DNA from: Roseomonas sp. CECT 9278
GTDB taxonomy: Bacteria; Pseudomonadota; Alphaproteobacteria; Acetobacterales; Acetobacteraceae
Assembly: GCF_918698155.1 (NCBI RefSeq)
Contig: NZ_CAKKLX010000028.1
Span: 1-64,000, forward strand
Length of the DNA stretch: 64,000 nt
Reading direction: 5' to 3'
Shown piece by piece: positions 1-8,894 of the stretch. Position 1 is the stretch's first letter; each line of letters starts with the position of its first letter. A model generated the notes under the pieces. It had not been told where the DNA came from and did not search any database. It saw only the letters and a program-made list of their open reading frames with translations. Position numbers and translations under genes: made by a program.

Positions 1-195
1 GGGCGGCGTGGGCGCCGGGCGCTGGGCCGGGGCCTGCGCGGGGCGCTGCGGCGGCTGCGCGGGCCGCTGCCCCGGCGGAGGAGCGGGCGCCTGCCCCTGG
101 GGCTGGCCGGGCACGAACCACTGCTGCTGGCCCTGCGCCGCGACAGGCAGGGCAAAGGCAGCGCCGATCAGGGCGACGGAAACGTATCGGAACAT
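1..195 (-). CDS. OmpH/Skp-family periplasmic chaperone (5' part only)
   Basis: Partial gene, cut by the window edge. It starts at an ATG 18 bases after the bamA stop. The first 65 codons are visible: a signal peptide (MFRYVSVALIGAAFALPVAA, cleavage near residue 21), then a Gln/Pro-rich stretch with WFVPGQ and PAQ-type repeats. Skp/OmpH proteins escort unfolded outer-membrane proteins across the periplasm to the BAM complex. In alphaproteobacteria the gene usually follows bamA, and that position together with the signal peptide is the main reason for this call. The coiled-coil Skp core lies outside the window, so the family is inferred from context. The Pro/Gln-rich start resembles what I recall of Acetobacteraceae OmpH proteins. 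Confidence 0.6.
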   Translation of the reverse strand, partial: MFRYVSVALIGAAFALPVAAQGQQQWFVPGQPQGQAPAPPPGQRPAQPPQRPAQAPAQRPAPTPP

Positions 196-213
196 GTCAG
201 GCAGGATCCTGCT

Positions 214-2526
214 TCAGAAACGGGTGCCGAAGCCCAGGCGGAAGACCTGCGTCTCGTCGTAGGACTTCTTCACCAGGGCCTGGGCCAGGTCGATGTTGAT
301 CAGGCCGATCGGGCTGCGCCACGAGATGCCCACGCCCGCACCCACGCGCGGGCTGGCATCGTCGCGCACGCAATTGGGGAAGGTGGTCGGGCAGCCGGTG
401 TCGTTGACGCTGCCGGGCAGCCCGAAATTGCCGCCCGCATCGACGAAGGCGCGGCCAATGAAGCCGAGTTCGGCAGGCAGCGGCAGCGGGAAGCGGAATT
501 CGGCCGAGCTGGTCCAGATCGTCTGGCCGCCCAGCGCGTCGTTGGTCGAGATGTCGCGCGGGCCGGCGCCACCCAGCGCGAAGCCGCGCAGGTTCTCGCC
601 ACCCAGGAAGAAGCGGTCGACGATGCGCGTGTCGTTGTCGCCATAGGGGGCGAGGTGCCCCGCGCCGGCGGCCAGCACCAGCACGTAGTCGTTGTCGCCC
701 AGCAGGCGTTCGAAGGGGATGTAGTACTGCGCGTCGCCGCGGAACCGCACGAAGGAGATGTCGCCGCCCAGCCCCGCCCAGTCGATCCCGCCGCGCACCA
801 CGTAGCCGCTGCGCGGTTCGACACGGCTGTCGCGGCGGTCGTAGGTGACCGTGGTCGAGACCTGGCTCAGCAGCGTGCGGCCGGCCTGTTCCTGGATGAA
901 GCGCGATGAATTCGGATCGACATCGGTGAGTTCGCGATCGACCAGCGAGTACGACCAGGATTGCCGCAGGCGTTCGTTGATCTCGTAGCCCATGCGCAGC
1001 GCGAAGCCGGCGCGGCGTTCATCGTAGCCCGACGTCTCCTGCAGGTTGCGCTGCACCAGGAAGACGTCGGCGCCGGCCGCCAGGTTGCGGTCGAGGAATT
1101 GCGGGTCGGTCACCGAGATGTCGACCTGCGAGCGCCGCTGCGCCAGCGTGACGTTCAACCGCGCATCCACGCCGGTGCCAAGCAGGTTGCGTTCGCGCAG
1201 GCCGATATCCGCCAGCAGGCCGGCATCGGTCGAATAGCCGCCGCCGATGGTGAATTCGCCGGTCGCGCGCTCGGTCACCTGGGTGTTCAGGATCACCCGG
1301 TCAGGCGAGGAGCCCGGTGCGGAGTTGATCTGCACATCCGAGAAGAAGCCCAGTGAGCGGATGCGTTCACGCGACCGGCGCACCTGCTGGACCATCAGCG
1401 GGTCGCCCTCCGCCAGGCGGAATTCGCGACGGATCACGCGGTCCTGGGTGCGGGTATTGCCGGTGATCTCGATGCGCTCGACGAAGGCGCGCGGGCCCTC
1501 GGTGATTTCGAAGGTCAGGTCGACGCGCCGTGCCTCGCGGTTGCGGACCACGCGGGGTTCGACATTGGCGAAGGGGAAGCCGCGGCTGCCCAGGCGTTCG
1601 GTCAGCTGGGTGTCGGCGCGCTCGACCGCGTCGCCATCGTACCAGTCGCCGACCGACAGCGGGATGTCGCGCGTCAGCCCGGCCGGGTCGAGCCCGCGGA
1701 TCGAGCTGGTCACCTCGATATTGCCGATCCGGTAGCGCGGCCCCTCGCTGATCGTATAGGTCAGGAAGAAGCCGCTGCGGTCGGGCGCCAGTTCGGCCGT
1801 GGCGCCGGTGATCTCGACATCGGCATAGCCCTGGCGCAGGTAGAAGCGGCGCAGCAATTCGCGGTCGAAGGCGAGGCGGTCCGGGTCGTAGTTGTCCGAG
1901 GTCGACAGCAGCCGGTACCAGGCCTGTTCGCGCGTCGCGATGATTTCCTTCAGGCGGCTGTCGGAATAGCTCTCGTTGCCGACGAAGCCGATGCGCGAGA
2001 CCAGGGCGACATTGCCCTCGGTGATCTCGAACACCACGTCGACGCGGTTCTGGTCGAGCTCGATGATCTTGGGTTCGACGGTGGCGCCGAAGCGGCCGCG
2101 CCGGGCATAGATCTCCAGGATCCGCTGGCGGTCGGCCTGCGCCGCGGCGGGGGTGAAGACACCACGCGGGCGCAGCTGCACCTCGCCGCGCAGCACCTCG
2201 CTGGTGACGCGGCGATTGCCCTCGAAGCCGACGCGGTTGACCAGCGGGTTCTCGACCACGCGCACGATCACGCGGTTGCCTTCGGGGCGGATCTCGACGT
2301 CGCGGAACAGGCCGGTGGCGAACAGCGCGCGCAGGCTGCGGTCGAGCGTGTCGGGATCGGCGGTGCCGCCCGGCTGCACCAGCATGTAGGACCGGATGGT
2401 GTCGGCCTCGATGCGCTGGTTGCCCTGCACCTCGATGGTCGCGACGCGCCCGGGGGCCTGCGCCGAGGACGGGAGCGCCAGCACGAGGGCGGCGAGGACG
2501 AGGAGGAGGGTGCGCAGCCTGGTCAA
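214..2526 (-). CDS. bamA: Outer membrane assembly factor BamA
   Basis: 770 aa, the usual length for BamA, which folds and inserts beta-barrel proteins into the outer membrane. A signal peptide (about residues 1-23, ending PSSAQA) is followed by five POTRA repeats (about 27-430) and the Omp85 barrel. The barrel shows the GGGYSTDAG region, the FFLGGENLRGF loop (the family's RGF motif) and a C-terminal phenylalanine (FGTRF) typical of barrel proteins. The only start that gives a complete signal peptide is TTG, with AGGTG about 10 bases upstream, so translation may be kept modest. It lies between rseP and ompH in the classic alphaproteobacterial order, but is separated from rseP by 746 bases and so may have its own promoter. 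Confidence 0.96.
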   Translation of the reverse strand: MTRLRTLLLVLAALVLALPSSAQAPGRVATIEVQGNQRIEADTIRSYMLVQPGGTADPDTLDRSLRALFATGLFRDVEIRPEGNRVIVRVVENPLVNRVGFEGNRRVTSEVLRGEVQLRPRGVFTPAAAQADRQRILEIYARRGRFGATVEPKIIELDQNRVDVVFEITEGNVALVSRIGFVGNESYSDSRLKEIIATREQAWYRLLSTSDNYDPDRLAFDRELLRRFYLRQGYADVEITGATAELAPDRSGFFLTYTISEGPRYRIGNIEVTSSIRGLDPAGLTRDIPLSVGDWYDGDAVERADTQLTERLGSRGFPFANVEPRVVRNREARRVDLTFEITEGPRAFVERIEITGNTRTQDRVIRREFRLAEGDPLMVQQVRRSRERIRSLGFFSDVQINSAPGSSPDRVILNTQVTERATGEFTIGGGYSTDAGLLADIGLRERNLLGTGVDARLNVTLAQRRSQVDISVTDPQFLDRNLAAGADVFLVQRNLQETSGYDERRAGFALRMGYEINERLRQSWSYSLVDRELTDVDPNSSRFIQEQAGRTLLSQVSTTVTYDRRDSRVEPRSGYVVRGGIDWAGLGGDISFVRFRGDAQYYIPFERLLGDNDYVLVLAAGAGHLAPYGDNDTRIVDRFFLGGENLRGFALGGAGPRDISTNDALGGQTIWTSSAEFRFPLPLPAELGFIGRAFVDAGGNFGLPGSVNDTGCPTTFPNCVRDDASPRVGAGVGISWRSPIGLINIDLAQALVKKSYDETQVFRLGFGTRF

Positions 2527-2875
2527 CGAATCGGCACCTGATCTTGGGGCGTGAAACGGCGCCGGACACTAGCCGAGGCCCCCCCCCAGGGAAACCCCGC
2601 GAATTGCAGGCCCGGCCGGGTGGCGCCGGCGGCCGTCGCCGCGCGTGGGCCGGCGGTGGCACCGCGCGTCCTGCACGCCCATGCCATCGCCCGGCGGCGC
2701 GACCATTTCGGCGGTCGCGCCGGCACATCACGCCAAGTTGCGACGCTGCCCCATGGGCCTGCAGGGCCGCAGGCGCGGCCGTCCAGGCCGGGACCGGACG
2801 CGCGAGCCTTGCATCCCAGGGTTGTATCCGCGCCCGAACCTCGCAGAATGCTGCGTCACATCATGGATCGCGGCG
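2527..2875. other. Intergenic stretch upstream of bamA
   Basis: About 350 bases between the bamA start and a small plus-strand gene. I see no convincing coding frame, RNA gene or strong hairpin. It is the likely site of a bamA promoter, but no clear -35/-10 pair can be picked out in this GC-rich sequence. Confidence 0.4.
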
Positions 2876-3130
2876 ATGGAACCGTTGATCGAGATCCTGC
2901 GGCTCGGCCCGAAGTCGAACCTGTTCCAGGTGTCCGATGGCGAACGCTACGGCCTGGTCGAATTCGCCGACGACGACCCGGGCGACCGGGAGCGCCGGCT
3001 CAAGCACCCGCACGTGTTGAACTACCTGGCCAGCTGGCTCGGCGAGCAGGGTGTCTATGCCGGCAGCCAGAACCCGAAGCGGCTGGAATGGGTGCGCGTG
3101 GAAATGGCCGTGGTTGCCGCCCGCAGCTGA
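2876..3130 (+). CDS. Small hypothetical protein
   Basis: 84 aa, encoded opposite to its neighbours in the rseP-bamA gap. The product begins MEPLIEILRLGPKSNLFQVS and has mixed, globular-looking composition: acidic patch DDDPGDRERR near residues 36-45, then LNYLASWLGEQGVYAG. It does not show the Arg/Ala/Pro-rich skew of shadow frames in this genome, and that is why I call it a gene. The start was chosen because upstream codons in the same frame look non-coding. The ribosome site is weak. There is no signal peptide, membrane segment or motif I recognise, and its function is unknown. Confidence 0.55.
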   Translation: MEPLIEILRLGPKSNLFQVSDGERYGLVEFADDDPGDRERRLKHPHVLNYLASWLGEQGVYAGSQNPKRLEWVRVEMAVVAARS

Positions 3131-3272
3131 CGACCATGGCCCTTGCCGGCCTGATTCACCCATCCGTCCGTGCGCCGACGCGCGCCCAGGCACCGCTCAC
3201 GAGGCAAGGCGGCACGCCCGGGCGCATGGCAACGCGCCGCGCCGCGGGGCCGCCGCGGCGATGCGGCAGGCC

Positions 3273-4373
3273 CTACCCGATCAGCCCGCTGATCCAGCGC
3301 ACCACGCCCAACTGCGTCAGGTCGTTCCATGTCGCGAAGATCATGAGCGTGATCAGCAGCGCGAAACCGCCGCGGAAGGCGTATTCCTGCGTGCGCGCCG
3401 CCAGCGGCCGGCCGCGGATGGCCTCGGCCGCATAGAACACCAGGTGCCCGCCATCCAGGATCGGGATCGGGAACAGGTTGATCAGCGCCAGGTTCACCGA
3501 GAGGATCGCGATGAAGGAGAGCATCGTCAGGAAACCGACGCCCGCGACCTCGCCCGAGAGCTGGGCGATGCGCAGCGGCCCGCCGATCTCCTCCGACCCG
3601 CGCTGGCCGGTGATCATCTGCCACACGCCCGACAGCGTCTGGCCCGAGACCACGACCATGTGCCAGCTGCCCTCGACCACCGCGCTGAAGGGGTCGAGCT
3701 TCTCGCGCTCGATCGCACCGCCGGACACGCCCAGCATGCCGCGCCCGTCATCGGGGCGCGCCACTGGCGTGGCGGTGACGGTCATCTCGGTCTCGCCACG
3801 GCGCAGCAGGATCTGCACGGGCTGGCCGGCACGCGGCTGGATGTGGCGCTGCAACTGGTCGAAGCGCGCGACGCGCTCGCCATCCAGGGCCAGGATGCGG
3901 TCGCCCGGCACCAGCCCGGCGCGTTCGGCGGCCGAACCCGCCACCACGGTCTGCACCGCGGTCGAGCCGACCGGCTTGCCGTGCACCGCGAAGATCAGCG
4001 CGAAGAGCACCGCCGCGAGCAGGAAATTGAAGGCCGGCCCGGCGGCCACGACGATGGCGCGGTCGCCCACGCTCTTCTCATGGAAGCTTTCGCCGGCGCG
4101 GAAGGTGCCGGGATCGGGCATGGCATCAGAGGGATGCTCCATGCCGTGCATCTTCACGTAGCCGCCGAGCGGGATCCAGCCGATCCGCCATTCGCAGCCG
4201 CGCTTGTCGTTCCAGGATGCGATGGCGCGCCCGAAGCCGATCGAGAAGCGCTCCACATGCACGCCGCGCCAGCGCGCCGCCAGGTAGTGGCCGAGCTCGT
4301 GCACGAAGATCAGCACGCCCAGCACCACCACGAAGGCGAGGATGGTGCGGAAGGGGTCGGGCAGGAAATCCAT
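3273..4373 (-). CDS. rseP: Site-2 (RIP) zinc metalloprotease RseP/MmpA
   Basis: 366 aa inner-membrane protease of the S2P family, which cuts membrane-spanning regulators such as anti-sigma factors within the bilayer. The zinc motif HELGH is at residues 25-29 inside the first membrane segment. A PDZ domain lies near 115-190 (GDRILALDGERV). The second zinc ligand motif, ILDGGH, lies near residue 305, followed by hydrophobic segments. The ATG start directly precedes the first membrane segment. It sits 28 bases after dxr in the usual order dxr-rseP-bamA, consistent with a role in envelope stress. Length and motif spacing are normal. Confidence 0.95.
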   Translation of the reverse strand: MDFLPDPFRTILAFVVVLGVLIFVHELGHYLAARWRGVHVERFSIGFGRAIASWNDKRGCEWRIGWIPLGGYVKMHGMEHPSDAMPDPGTFRAGESFHEKSVGDRAIVVAAGPAFNFLLAAVLFALIFAVHGKPVGSTAVQTVVAGSAAERAGLVPGDRILALDGERVARFDQLQRHIQPRAGQPVQILLRRGETEMTVTATPVARPDDGRGMLGVSGGAIEREKLDPFSAVVEGSWHMVVVSGQTLSGVWQMITGQRGSEEIGGPLRIAQLSGEVAGVGFLTMLSFIAILSVNLALINLFPIPILDGGHLVFYAAEAIRGRPLAARTQEYAFRGGFALLITLMIFATWNDLTQLGVVRWISGLIG

Positions 4374-4401
4374 CGGGTCCAGTTCCTAGGGGCGCGGGCC
4401 G

Positions 4402-5583
4402 TCAGGCCGCCGCCCGTTCCGCGGCGATCCTCGCCGCCTCGTGTCGTGCCACGCCGTCCAGCGCCAGGATGGCGTCAAGATCGCCCGCCGGCGGTGCACC
4501 AAGCCTGAACAGGCATTCCTCCACCACCGCCGCGATATCGAGGAAGCCGAGGCGGCGGTCGAGGAACAGCCCGACCGCCACCTCGTTCGCGGCGTTCAAT
4601 ATGGTGGTTGCCCCACCCCCCGCCCGCAAGGCCTCCCGCGCCAGGCGAAGCGCGGGAAAGCGCACCGGGTCCGGGGCGAAGAAATCCAGCCGCCCGAGCC
4701 CCACCAGGTCGAGCTTCGGCACCGCGGCCGCCATGCGGGCCGGCCAGGCCAGGGCATGGGCGATCGGCGTGCGCATGTCGGGCGAACCCAGCTGCGCCAT
4801 CACCGACCCATCCGCGTAGTGCACCAGGCCATGCACGGTGGATTGCGGGTGGACCAGGACGTCCACGCGGTCCTCGGGCAGCGGGAACAGGCGGACGGCC
4901 TCGATCAGTTCCAGCCCCTTGTTCATCATGGTGGCGGAATCGACGCTGATCTTGGCCCCCATGGACCAGACGGGGTGCTTCACCGCGGCCTCGGGCGTGA
5001 CCGTGGCCATCTGATCCAGCGGCATGGTGCGGAAGGGCCCGCCCGAGGCGGTCAGCACGATCTTCTCGACCGTATGATAGGGGTCGGCACCCTGCCCGCG
5101 GGCTTCCAGCGCCTGGAAGATGGCGTTGTGCTCGGAATCGACGGGCAACAGGGTAGCGCCGCCGGCACGCGCGGCGGCCAGCACGATCTCCCCGGCGCAG
5201 ACCAGGCTTTCCTTGTTGGCGATGGCGATGACGCCGCCGCGCGCCAATGCCGCCAGTGTCGCCGGCAGCCCGGCGGAGCCCACGATCGCGGCCATGGTCC
5301 AGTCGGCCGGGCGGGCGGCCGCGGCGACCACCGCATCGGGGCCCGCCGCGACCTCGATGCCCGTCCCGGCCAGCGCGTCGCGCAGGGCGGCGAAGCAGGT
5401 CGGGTCGGCCACCACGGCGCAGCGCGCCGAGAGCGCCCGCGCCTGCGCCGCGAGGCCCGCCACGTCGCGATGGGCGACCAGTGCCTCGACCCGGAAGGCG
5501 CCGGCGGGCGCGGCGTCGAGCAACGCCACGGTGCTGCGCCCGACCGAACCCGTGCTGCCGAGGATGGTGATGCTGCGGGTCAT
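4402..5583 (-). CDS. dxr: 1-deoxy-D-xylulose 5-phosphate reductoisomerase
   Basis: 393 aa. The enzyme converts DXP to 2-C-methyl-D-erythritol 4-phosphate with NADPH, the committed step of the non-mevalonate isoprenoid pathway that feeds UppS. The start MTRSITILGSTGSVG gives the NADPH-binding loop at residues 8-15. Other family hallmarks are NKESLVCAG, the metal/substrate segment SEHNAIFQ, ASGGPFR, and MMNKGLELIEA. The ATG overlaps the cdsA stop as ATGA, so translation is probably coupled. Although the reading frame is open far upstream, this start matches the family's N-terminus exactly. Confidence 0.96.
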   Translation of the reverse strand: MTRSITILGSTGSVGRSTVALLDAAPAGAFRVEALVAHRDVAGLAAQARALSARCAVVADPTCFAALRDALAGTGIEVAAGPDAVVAAAARPADWTMAAIVGSAGLPATLAALARGGVIAIANKESLVCAGEIVLAAARAGGATLLPVDSEHNAIFQALEARGQGADPYHTVEKIVLTASGGPFRTMPLDQMATVTPEAAVKHPVWSMGAKISVDSATMMNKGLELIEAVRLFPLPEDRVDVLVHPQSTVHGLVHYADGSVMAQLGSPDMRTPIAHALAWPARMAAAVPKLDLVGLGRLDFFAPDPVRFPALRLAREALRAGGGATTILNAANEVAVGLFLDRRLGFLDIAAVVEECLFRLGAPPAGDLDAILALDGVARHEAARIAAERAAA

Positions 5584-6521
5584 CGCCAGAGCGGCTGGCC
5601 CTGCCCCAGCGTCCAGGCCAGCAGCGCCGCCGCCGGCGCCGCGGCGATCACCCCGTCCAGCCGGTCGAGCAGCCCGCCATGGCCGGGAATGAGGGACGAG
5701 GTGTCCTTCACGTCGAAGCGACGCTTGATCCAGCTTTCCAGAAGGTCGCCCGCCTGCGCCATGACCGCCAGCATGGCCGCGACCGCCGCCGCGCGGGAAG
5801 CCCCCCCCGGCGCCAGCGCCGCCGCCACCGCCACGCCCACGATCATGGCCGCGACCAGCCCACCCATCGCCCCCGACCAGGTCTTGTTGGGCGAGATGGA
5901 AGGCGCCAGCTTCGGTCCGCCGAAGGCCCGTCCCGCCAAGTAGGCGCCGATGTCCGAGAAGGCGACCACGAAGAACAGGAACAGCACATTGGCGCGCCCG
6001 GCCTGGTTGTCGTGGCGCAATTCGATCAGCGCGATGCCGGCGATGCCGATATACAGCACGCCGGCCGCCAGCCAGCCGGCCGAATAGGCAAGCCGCGCGC
6101 GCCCGCGCATCGCCACGGCGGCCCACCAGGTCAGCGCCCAGCCCACCAGCAGCGCCACCAGCGCGGCGTTCAGGTGCTCCGCCACCGCCAGGATGCCGGC
6201 CGAAAGCACCGCCACCGGCACCGCCATGCCCGGCAGCACGCGGGTGCGCAGCCCGCACAGATGCACCCATTCCCAGGTCAGCACCGCGATGCCGATCGCG
6301 ATCAGCAGCGTCCAGGTCTCGGCACCCAGCCAGATGCAGGCGAAGGCGGTCGGCGCCAGCACCAGCGCCGACAGCACGCGCTTGCGAAGATCCCGCCAGC
6401 GCTTGGCCTCATCCCCGCCGGCGGCGGCCGCGCCGGTCAGGACCGGGCTCCGTAGCGCCGCTCGCGCCGGTGGAAATCGGCCACGGCCTCCGACAGATGC
6501 GGGGCGCCGTAGTCGGGCCAC
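5580..6521 (-). CDS. cdsA: Phosphatidate cytidylyltransferase
   Basis: Makes CDP-diacylglycerol from phosphatidate and CTP for phospholipid synthesis. It is an integral membrane protein with about seven to eight hydrophobic segments. The family signature is near the C-terminus (IPGHGGLLDRLDG), with SPNKTWSG before it. The start is uncertain. The only ATG (6521) overlaps uppS by 85 bases and adds an unlikely Arg/Pro-rich lead. A CTG near 6440 overlapping the uppS stop would give 286 aa with the typical KRWRDLRKRVLSA beginning. A GTG near 6377 would give 265 aa. The body of the gene is certain. It lies between uppS and dxr and overlaps dxr by four bases. Confidence 0.9.
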   Translation of the reverse strand: MARLRRPASVGGRGRFPPARAALRSPVLTGAAAAGGDEAKRWRDLRKRVLSALVLAPTAFACIWLGAETWTLLIAIGIAVLTWEWVHLCGLRTRVLPGMAVPVAVLSAGILAVAEHLNAALVALLVGWALTWWAAVAMRGRARLAYSAGWLAAGVLYIGIAGIALIELRHDNQAGRANVLFLFFVVAFSDIGAYLAGRAFGGPKLAPSISPNKTWSGAMGGLVAAMIVGVAVAAALAPGGASRAAAVAAMLAVMAQAGDLLESWIKRRFDVKDTSSLIPGHGGLLDRLDGVIAAAPAAALLAWTLGQGQPLWR

Positions 6522-7180
6522 AGCACGTCCTGGAAGACGAATTCGGCATAGGCCGCCTGCCAGAGCAGGAAGTTCGACAGCCGCTGCTCGCCCGAGGTGC
6601 GGATGATGAGATCGGGATCGGGCATCCCCGCGGTCTGCAGCATGGCGCCGAAGCGTGCCTCGTCCAGCGCCTCGGGCGCCAGGCGGCCTTCGGCGACGTC
6701 GCGCGCGGCCTGGCGCACGGCGGCCAGGATCTCGTCCCGCGCGCCGTAGGACAGGGCGATGTTCAGGTTCAGCCGGGTGCCGCCGGCGGTGGCCTCCTGC
6801 GCGGCGCGGATGGCGCGCACCATCTCGGGGCCGAAGCGGGTGTAGTCGCCGATGATGCGCAGCCGCACGCCTTCCTTGACCAGGGTGGCGACCTCGGCGC
6901 GCAGGTACAGGCGCAGCAGGCCCTTCAGCGCCGAGACTTCCTCGAGCGGGCGGCGCCAGTTCTCCGAGGAGAAGGCGAACAGGGTCAGCCAGGAGACGCC
7001 CAGCTCCGCCGCGGCCTCGACCGTGCGGCGCGCCGCCTCGGCGCCGGCCTTGTGGCCGAGCGCCACCGGCAGCCCGCGCGCCTGCGCCCAGCGGCGATTG
7101 CCATCCATGATGATGGCGACATGGCAGGGGGCATCGGCCGGCGCTGCGGGCAGGCGCGCGGGGTCGCTGAGGGCGCTCAC
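6437..7180 (-). CDS. uppS: Undecaprenyl (isoprenyl) diphosphate synthase
   Basis: 247 aa cis-prenyltransferase. It extends farnesyl diphosphate with isopentenyl diphosphate to make the C55 carrier for peptidoglycan and polysaccharide. The catalytic Asp is in IIMDGNRRWA near residue 26. Further motifs are FAFSSENWRRP and the C-terminal IRTSGEQRLSNFLLWQ, where substrate Arg residues and dimer contacts lie. The GTG start was chosen because a GGAGGG-type ribosome site lies just upstream and the length fits the family. It sits 80 bases downstream of frr and overlaps the start of cdsA. Confidence 0.95.
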   Translation of the reverse strand: MSALSDPARLPAAPADAPCHVAIIMDGNRRWAQARGLPVALGHKAGAEAARRTVEAAAELGVSWLTLFAFSSENWRRPLEEVSALKGLLRLYLRAEVATLVKEGVRLRIIGDYTRFGPEMVRAIRAAQEATAGGTRLNLNIALSYGARDEILAAVRQAARDVAEGRLAPEALDEARFGAMLQTAGMPDPDLIIRTSGEQRLSNFLLWQAAYAEFVFQDVLWPDYGAPHLSEAVADFHRRERRYGARS

Positions 7181-7260
7181 GCCCCCTGCCCTCCGACCGC
7201 CAGGGCCGCTGTCCCGACCAACCGTTCCTCCGCTGCCGTCCTGCCCGCGACCGTTGCCGG

Positions 7261-7827
7261 TCAGACCGTGCGGATATCCTTTTCCTTGTCGATCAGCGCC
7301 GCATCGACCTGCTTCACATACTGGTCGGTGAGCTTCTGGATCTCGACCTCGGCCTGCTTGACCTCGTCCTCGCTGGCCTCGTGCTTCTTGATCCAGCCCT
7401 TGGCCTGCTCCATGCCATCGCGGCGCACGCCGCGGATCGACACGCGCGTCTGCTCGGCGTAGCGGGCCGCGGCCTTGGCCAGTTCGTTGCGGCGCTCGGT
7501 GGTCAGCGGCGGCAGCGGCACGCGGATGACCTGGCCCTCGGCCTGCGGGTTGAGGCCGAGATTGGCCTCGCGGATGGCGGATTCGACCGCCTTGGTGACG
7601 GCCTTGTCCCATACCTGCACCGACAGCAGCCCCGGCCCGGCGACCGAGATATTGGCCACCTGGTTGAGCGGCGTGACGGAGCCATAGGCCTCGACGCGGA
7701 TCGGTTCGAGCAGCGCGGGGCTGGCGCGCCCGGTCCGCAGGCCCTGGAATTCCTTCTTCAGCGTCTCCATCGCGCCGTCCATGCGGCGCGTCAGGTCCTG
7801 CTTCAGGGCCTGGAAGTCGGCGGCCAT
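7261..7827 (-). CDS. frr: Ribosome recycling factor
   Basis: 188 aa, almost exactly the family length. With EF-G it splits the ribosome after termination. The sequence runs MAADFQALKQDLTRRM, then the conserved LRTGRASPALLE, PLNQVANISVAGP, and the long-helix region RRNELAKAA...RVSIRGVRRDGM. The start with GGGAGA about ten bases upstream was preferred over an ATG 60 bases further up, which would add a non-homologous lead. It lies between pyrH (114-base gap) and uppS in the standard order. Confidence 0.96.
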   Translation of the reverse strand: MAADFQALKQDLTRRMDGAMETLKKEFQGLRTGRASPALLEPIRVEAYGSVTPLNQVANISVAGPGLLSVQVWDKAVTKAVESAIREANLGLNPQAEGQVIRVPLPPLTTERRNELAKAAARYAEQTRVSIRGVRRDGMEQAKGWIKKHEASEDEVKQAEVEIQKLTDQYVKQVDAALIDKEKDIRTV

Positions 7828-7941
7828 GTCGCGGTCTCCCTCAGTTTGCGTGACGAAATCGACGGGGCGACAGCGCGCCCGCGGCAAGGCCTGGTCTGAT
7901 GCGGTGCAGGCCGGTGCTGGCGGGCATCGTGTCGCGAAGCC

Positions 7942-8667
7942 TCAGTGCTGGTGTTCGTGGACGGTGGTGAAGCGGCCCTCGCCCTTCATCACCGCGGTGA
8001 AGGCGCCGGGCTCGTGGATGTTGAAGACGATGATCGGCAGGTGGTTCTCGCGCGCCAGCGAAATCGCCGCGGCGTCCATCACGGCCAGGTCGCGCGCCAG
8101 CATGTCCAGGTAGGTCAGCGAGACATAGCGTTCGGCCTGCGGGTTCTTGCGCGGGTCGGCGGAATAGACGCCGTCCACCTGCGTGCCCTTGAGCAGCGCG
8201 TCGCAGCCCATCTCGGCGGCGCGCAGCGCCGCCGCGGTATCGGTGGTGAAGAAGGGGTTGCCCGTGCCGGCGGCGAAGATCACCACGCGGCCCTTTTCCA
8301 TGTGGCGCGTGGCGCGCCGGCGGATGAAGGGTTCGCAGACCGACGACATCGGGATGGCCGATTGCACGCGGGTCGGCACGCCGACCTTCTCGAGCGCCGA
8401 CTGCATGGCGAGCGCATTCATCACGGTGGCCAGCATGCCGATCGAATCGGCCTGCGCGCGATCCATGCCTGACGCCGCGCCGGCGACGCCGCGGAAGATG
8501 TTGCCGCCGCCGATCACCAGGCAGACCTCGACACCCAACGAGACCACGCCGCGGACATCCTCCGCGATGCGGCGGCAGACGGCGGTGTCCAGCCCGTAGT
8601 CGCGGCTGCCCATCAAGGCCTCGCCCGAGACCTTCAGCAGCACGCGCTTGTAGTTGGGCAAGGCCAT
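7942..8667 (-). CDS. pyrH: UMP kinase
   Basis: 241 aa bacterial-type uridylate kinase (amino-acid kinase fold), which phosphorylates UMP to UDP with ATP. Visible motifs are [11 protein letters not shown] near the N-terminus, [10 protein letters not shown] for phosphate binding, and [20 protein letters not shown] in the nucleotide region. The ATG start gives [17 protein letters not shown], as in relatives. It is the first gene of the block after the tsf terminator, so a promoter is expected in 8668-8837, although none stands out. Confidence 0.96.
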   Translation of the reverse strand: MALPNYKRVLLKVSGEALMGSRDYGLDTAVCRRIAEDVRGVVSLGVEVCLVIGGGNIFRGVAGAASGMDRAQADSIGMLATVMNALAMQSALEKVGVPTRVQSAIPMSSVCEPFIRRRATRHMEKGRVVIFAAGTGNPFFTTDTAAALRAAEMGCDALLKGTQVDGVYSADPRKNPQAERYVSLTYLDMLARDLAVMDAAAISLARENHLPIIVFNIHEPGAFTAVMKGEGRFTTVHEHQH

Positions 8668-8837
8668 GGAGGGGCAGTTCCGACGGGCAAGGGTGGCGGA
8701 CCATATGCAGGGCTTGTGGCGCCCGCAAGGCAGCCTGGCGCGGACCGCCGGCGGCCGGGGGCTTTGCCATGGCCGCCCGGCCGGGGCAAGGCGGCGGACG
8801 GCCGGCGGCAGCGCCGATGGCCGACGCGGCAGCCATG

Positions 8838-8869
8838 AAAAACCGCCCGGATGGCGGCCATCCGGGCGG
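8838..8869 (-). terminator. Rho-independent terminator after tsf
   Basis: Read on the minus strand, a perfect 12-bp GC-rich stem (CCGCCCGGATGG pairing with CCATCCGGGCGG, three-base loop) is followed at once by five T residues. It lies 26 bases beyond the tsf stop. It should end the rpsB-tsf transcript and separate it from pyrH. It is the clearest intrinsic terminator in the window. Confidence 0.9.
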
Positions 8870-8894
8870 CGTGCAGCAGCGGTGGCGGGGCCGG

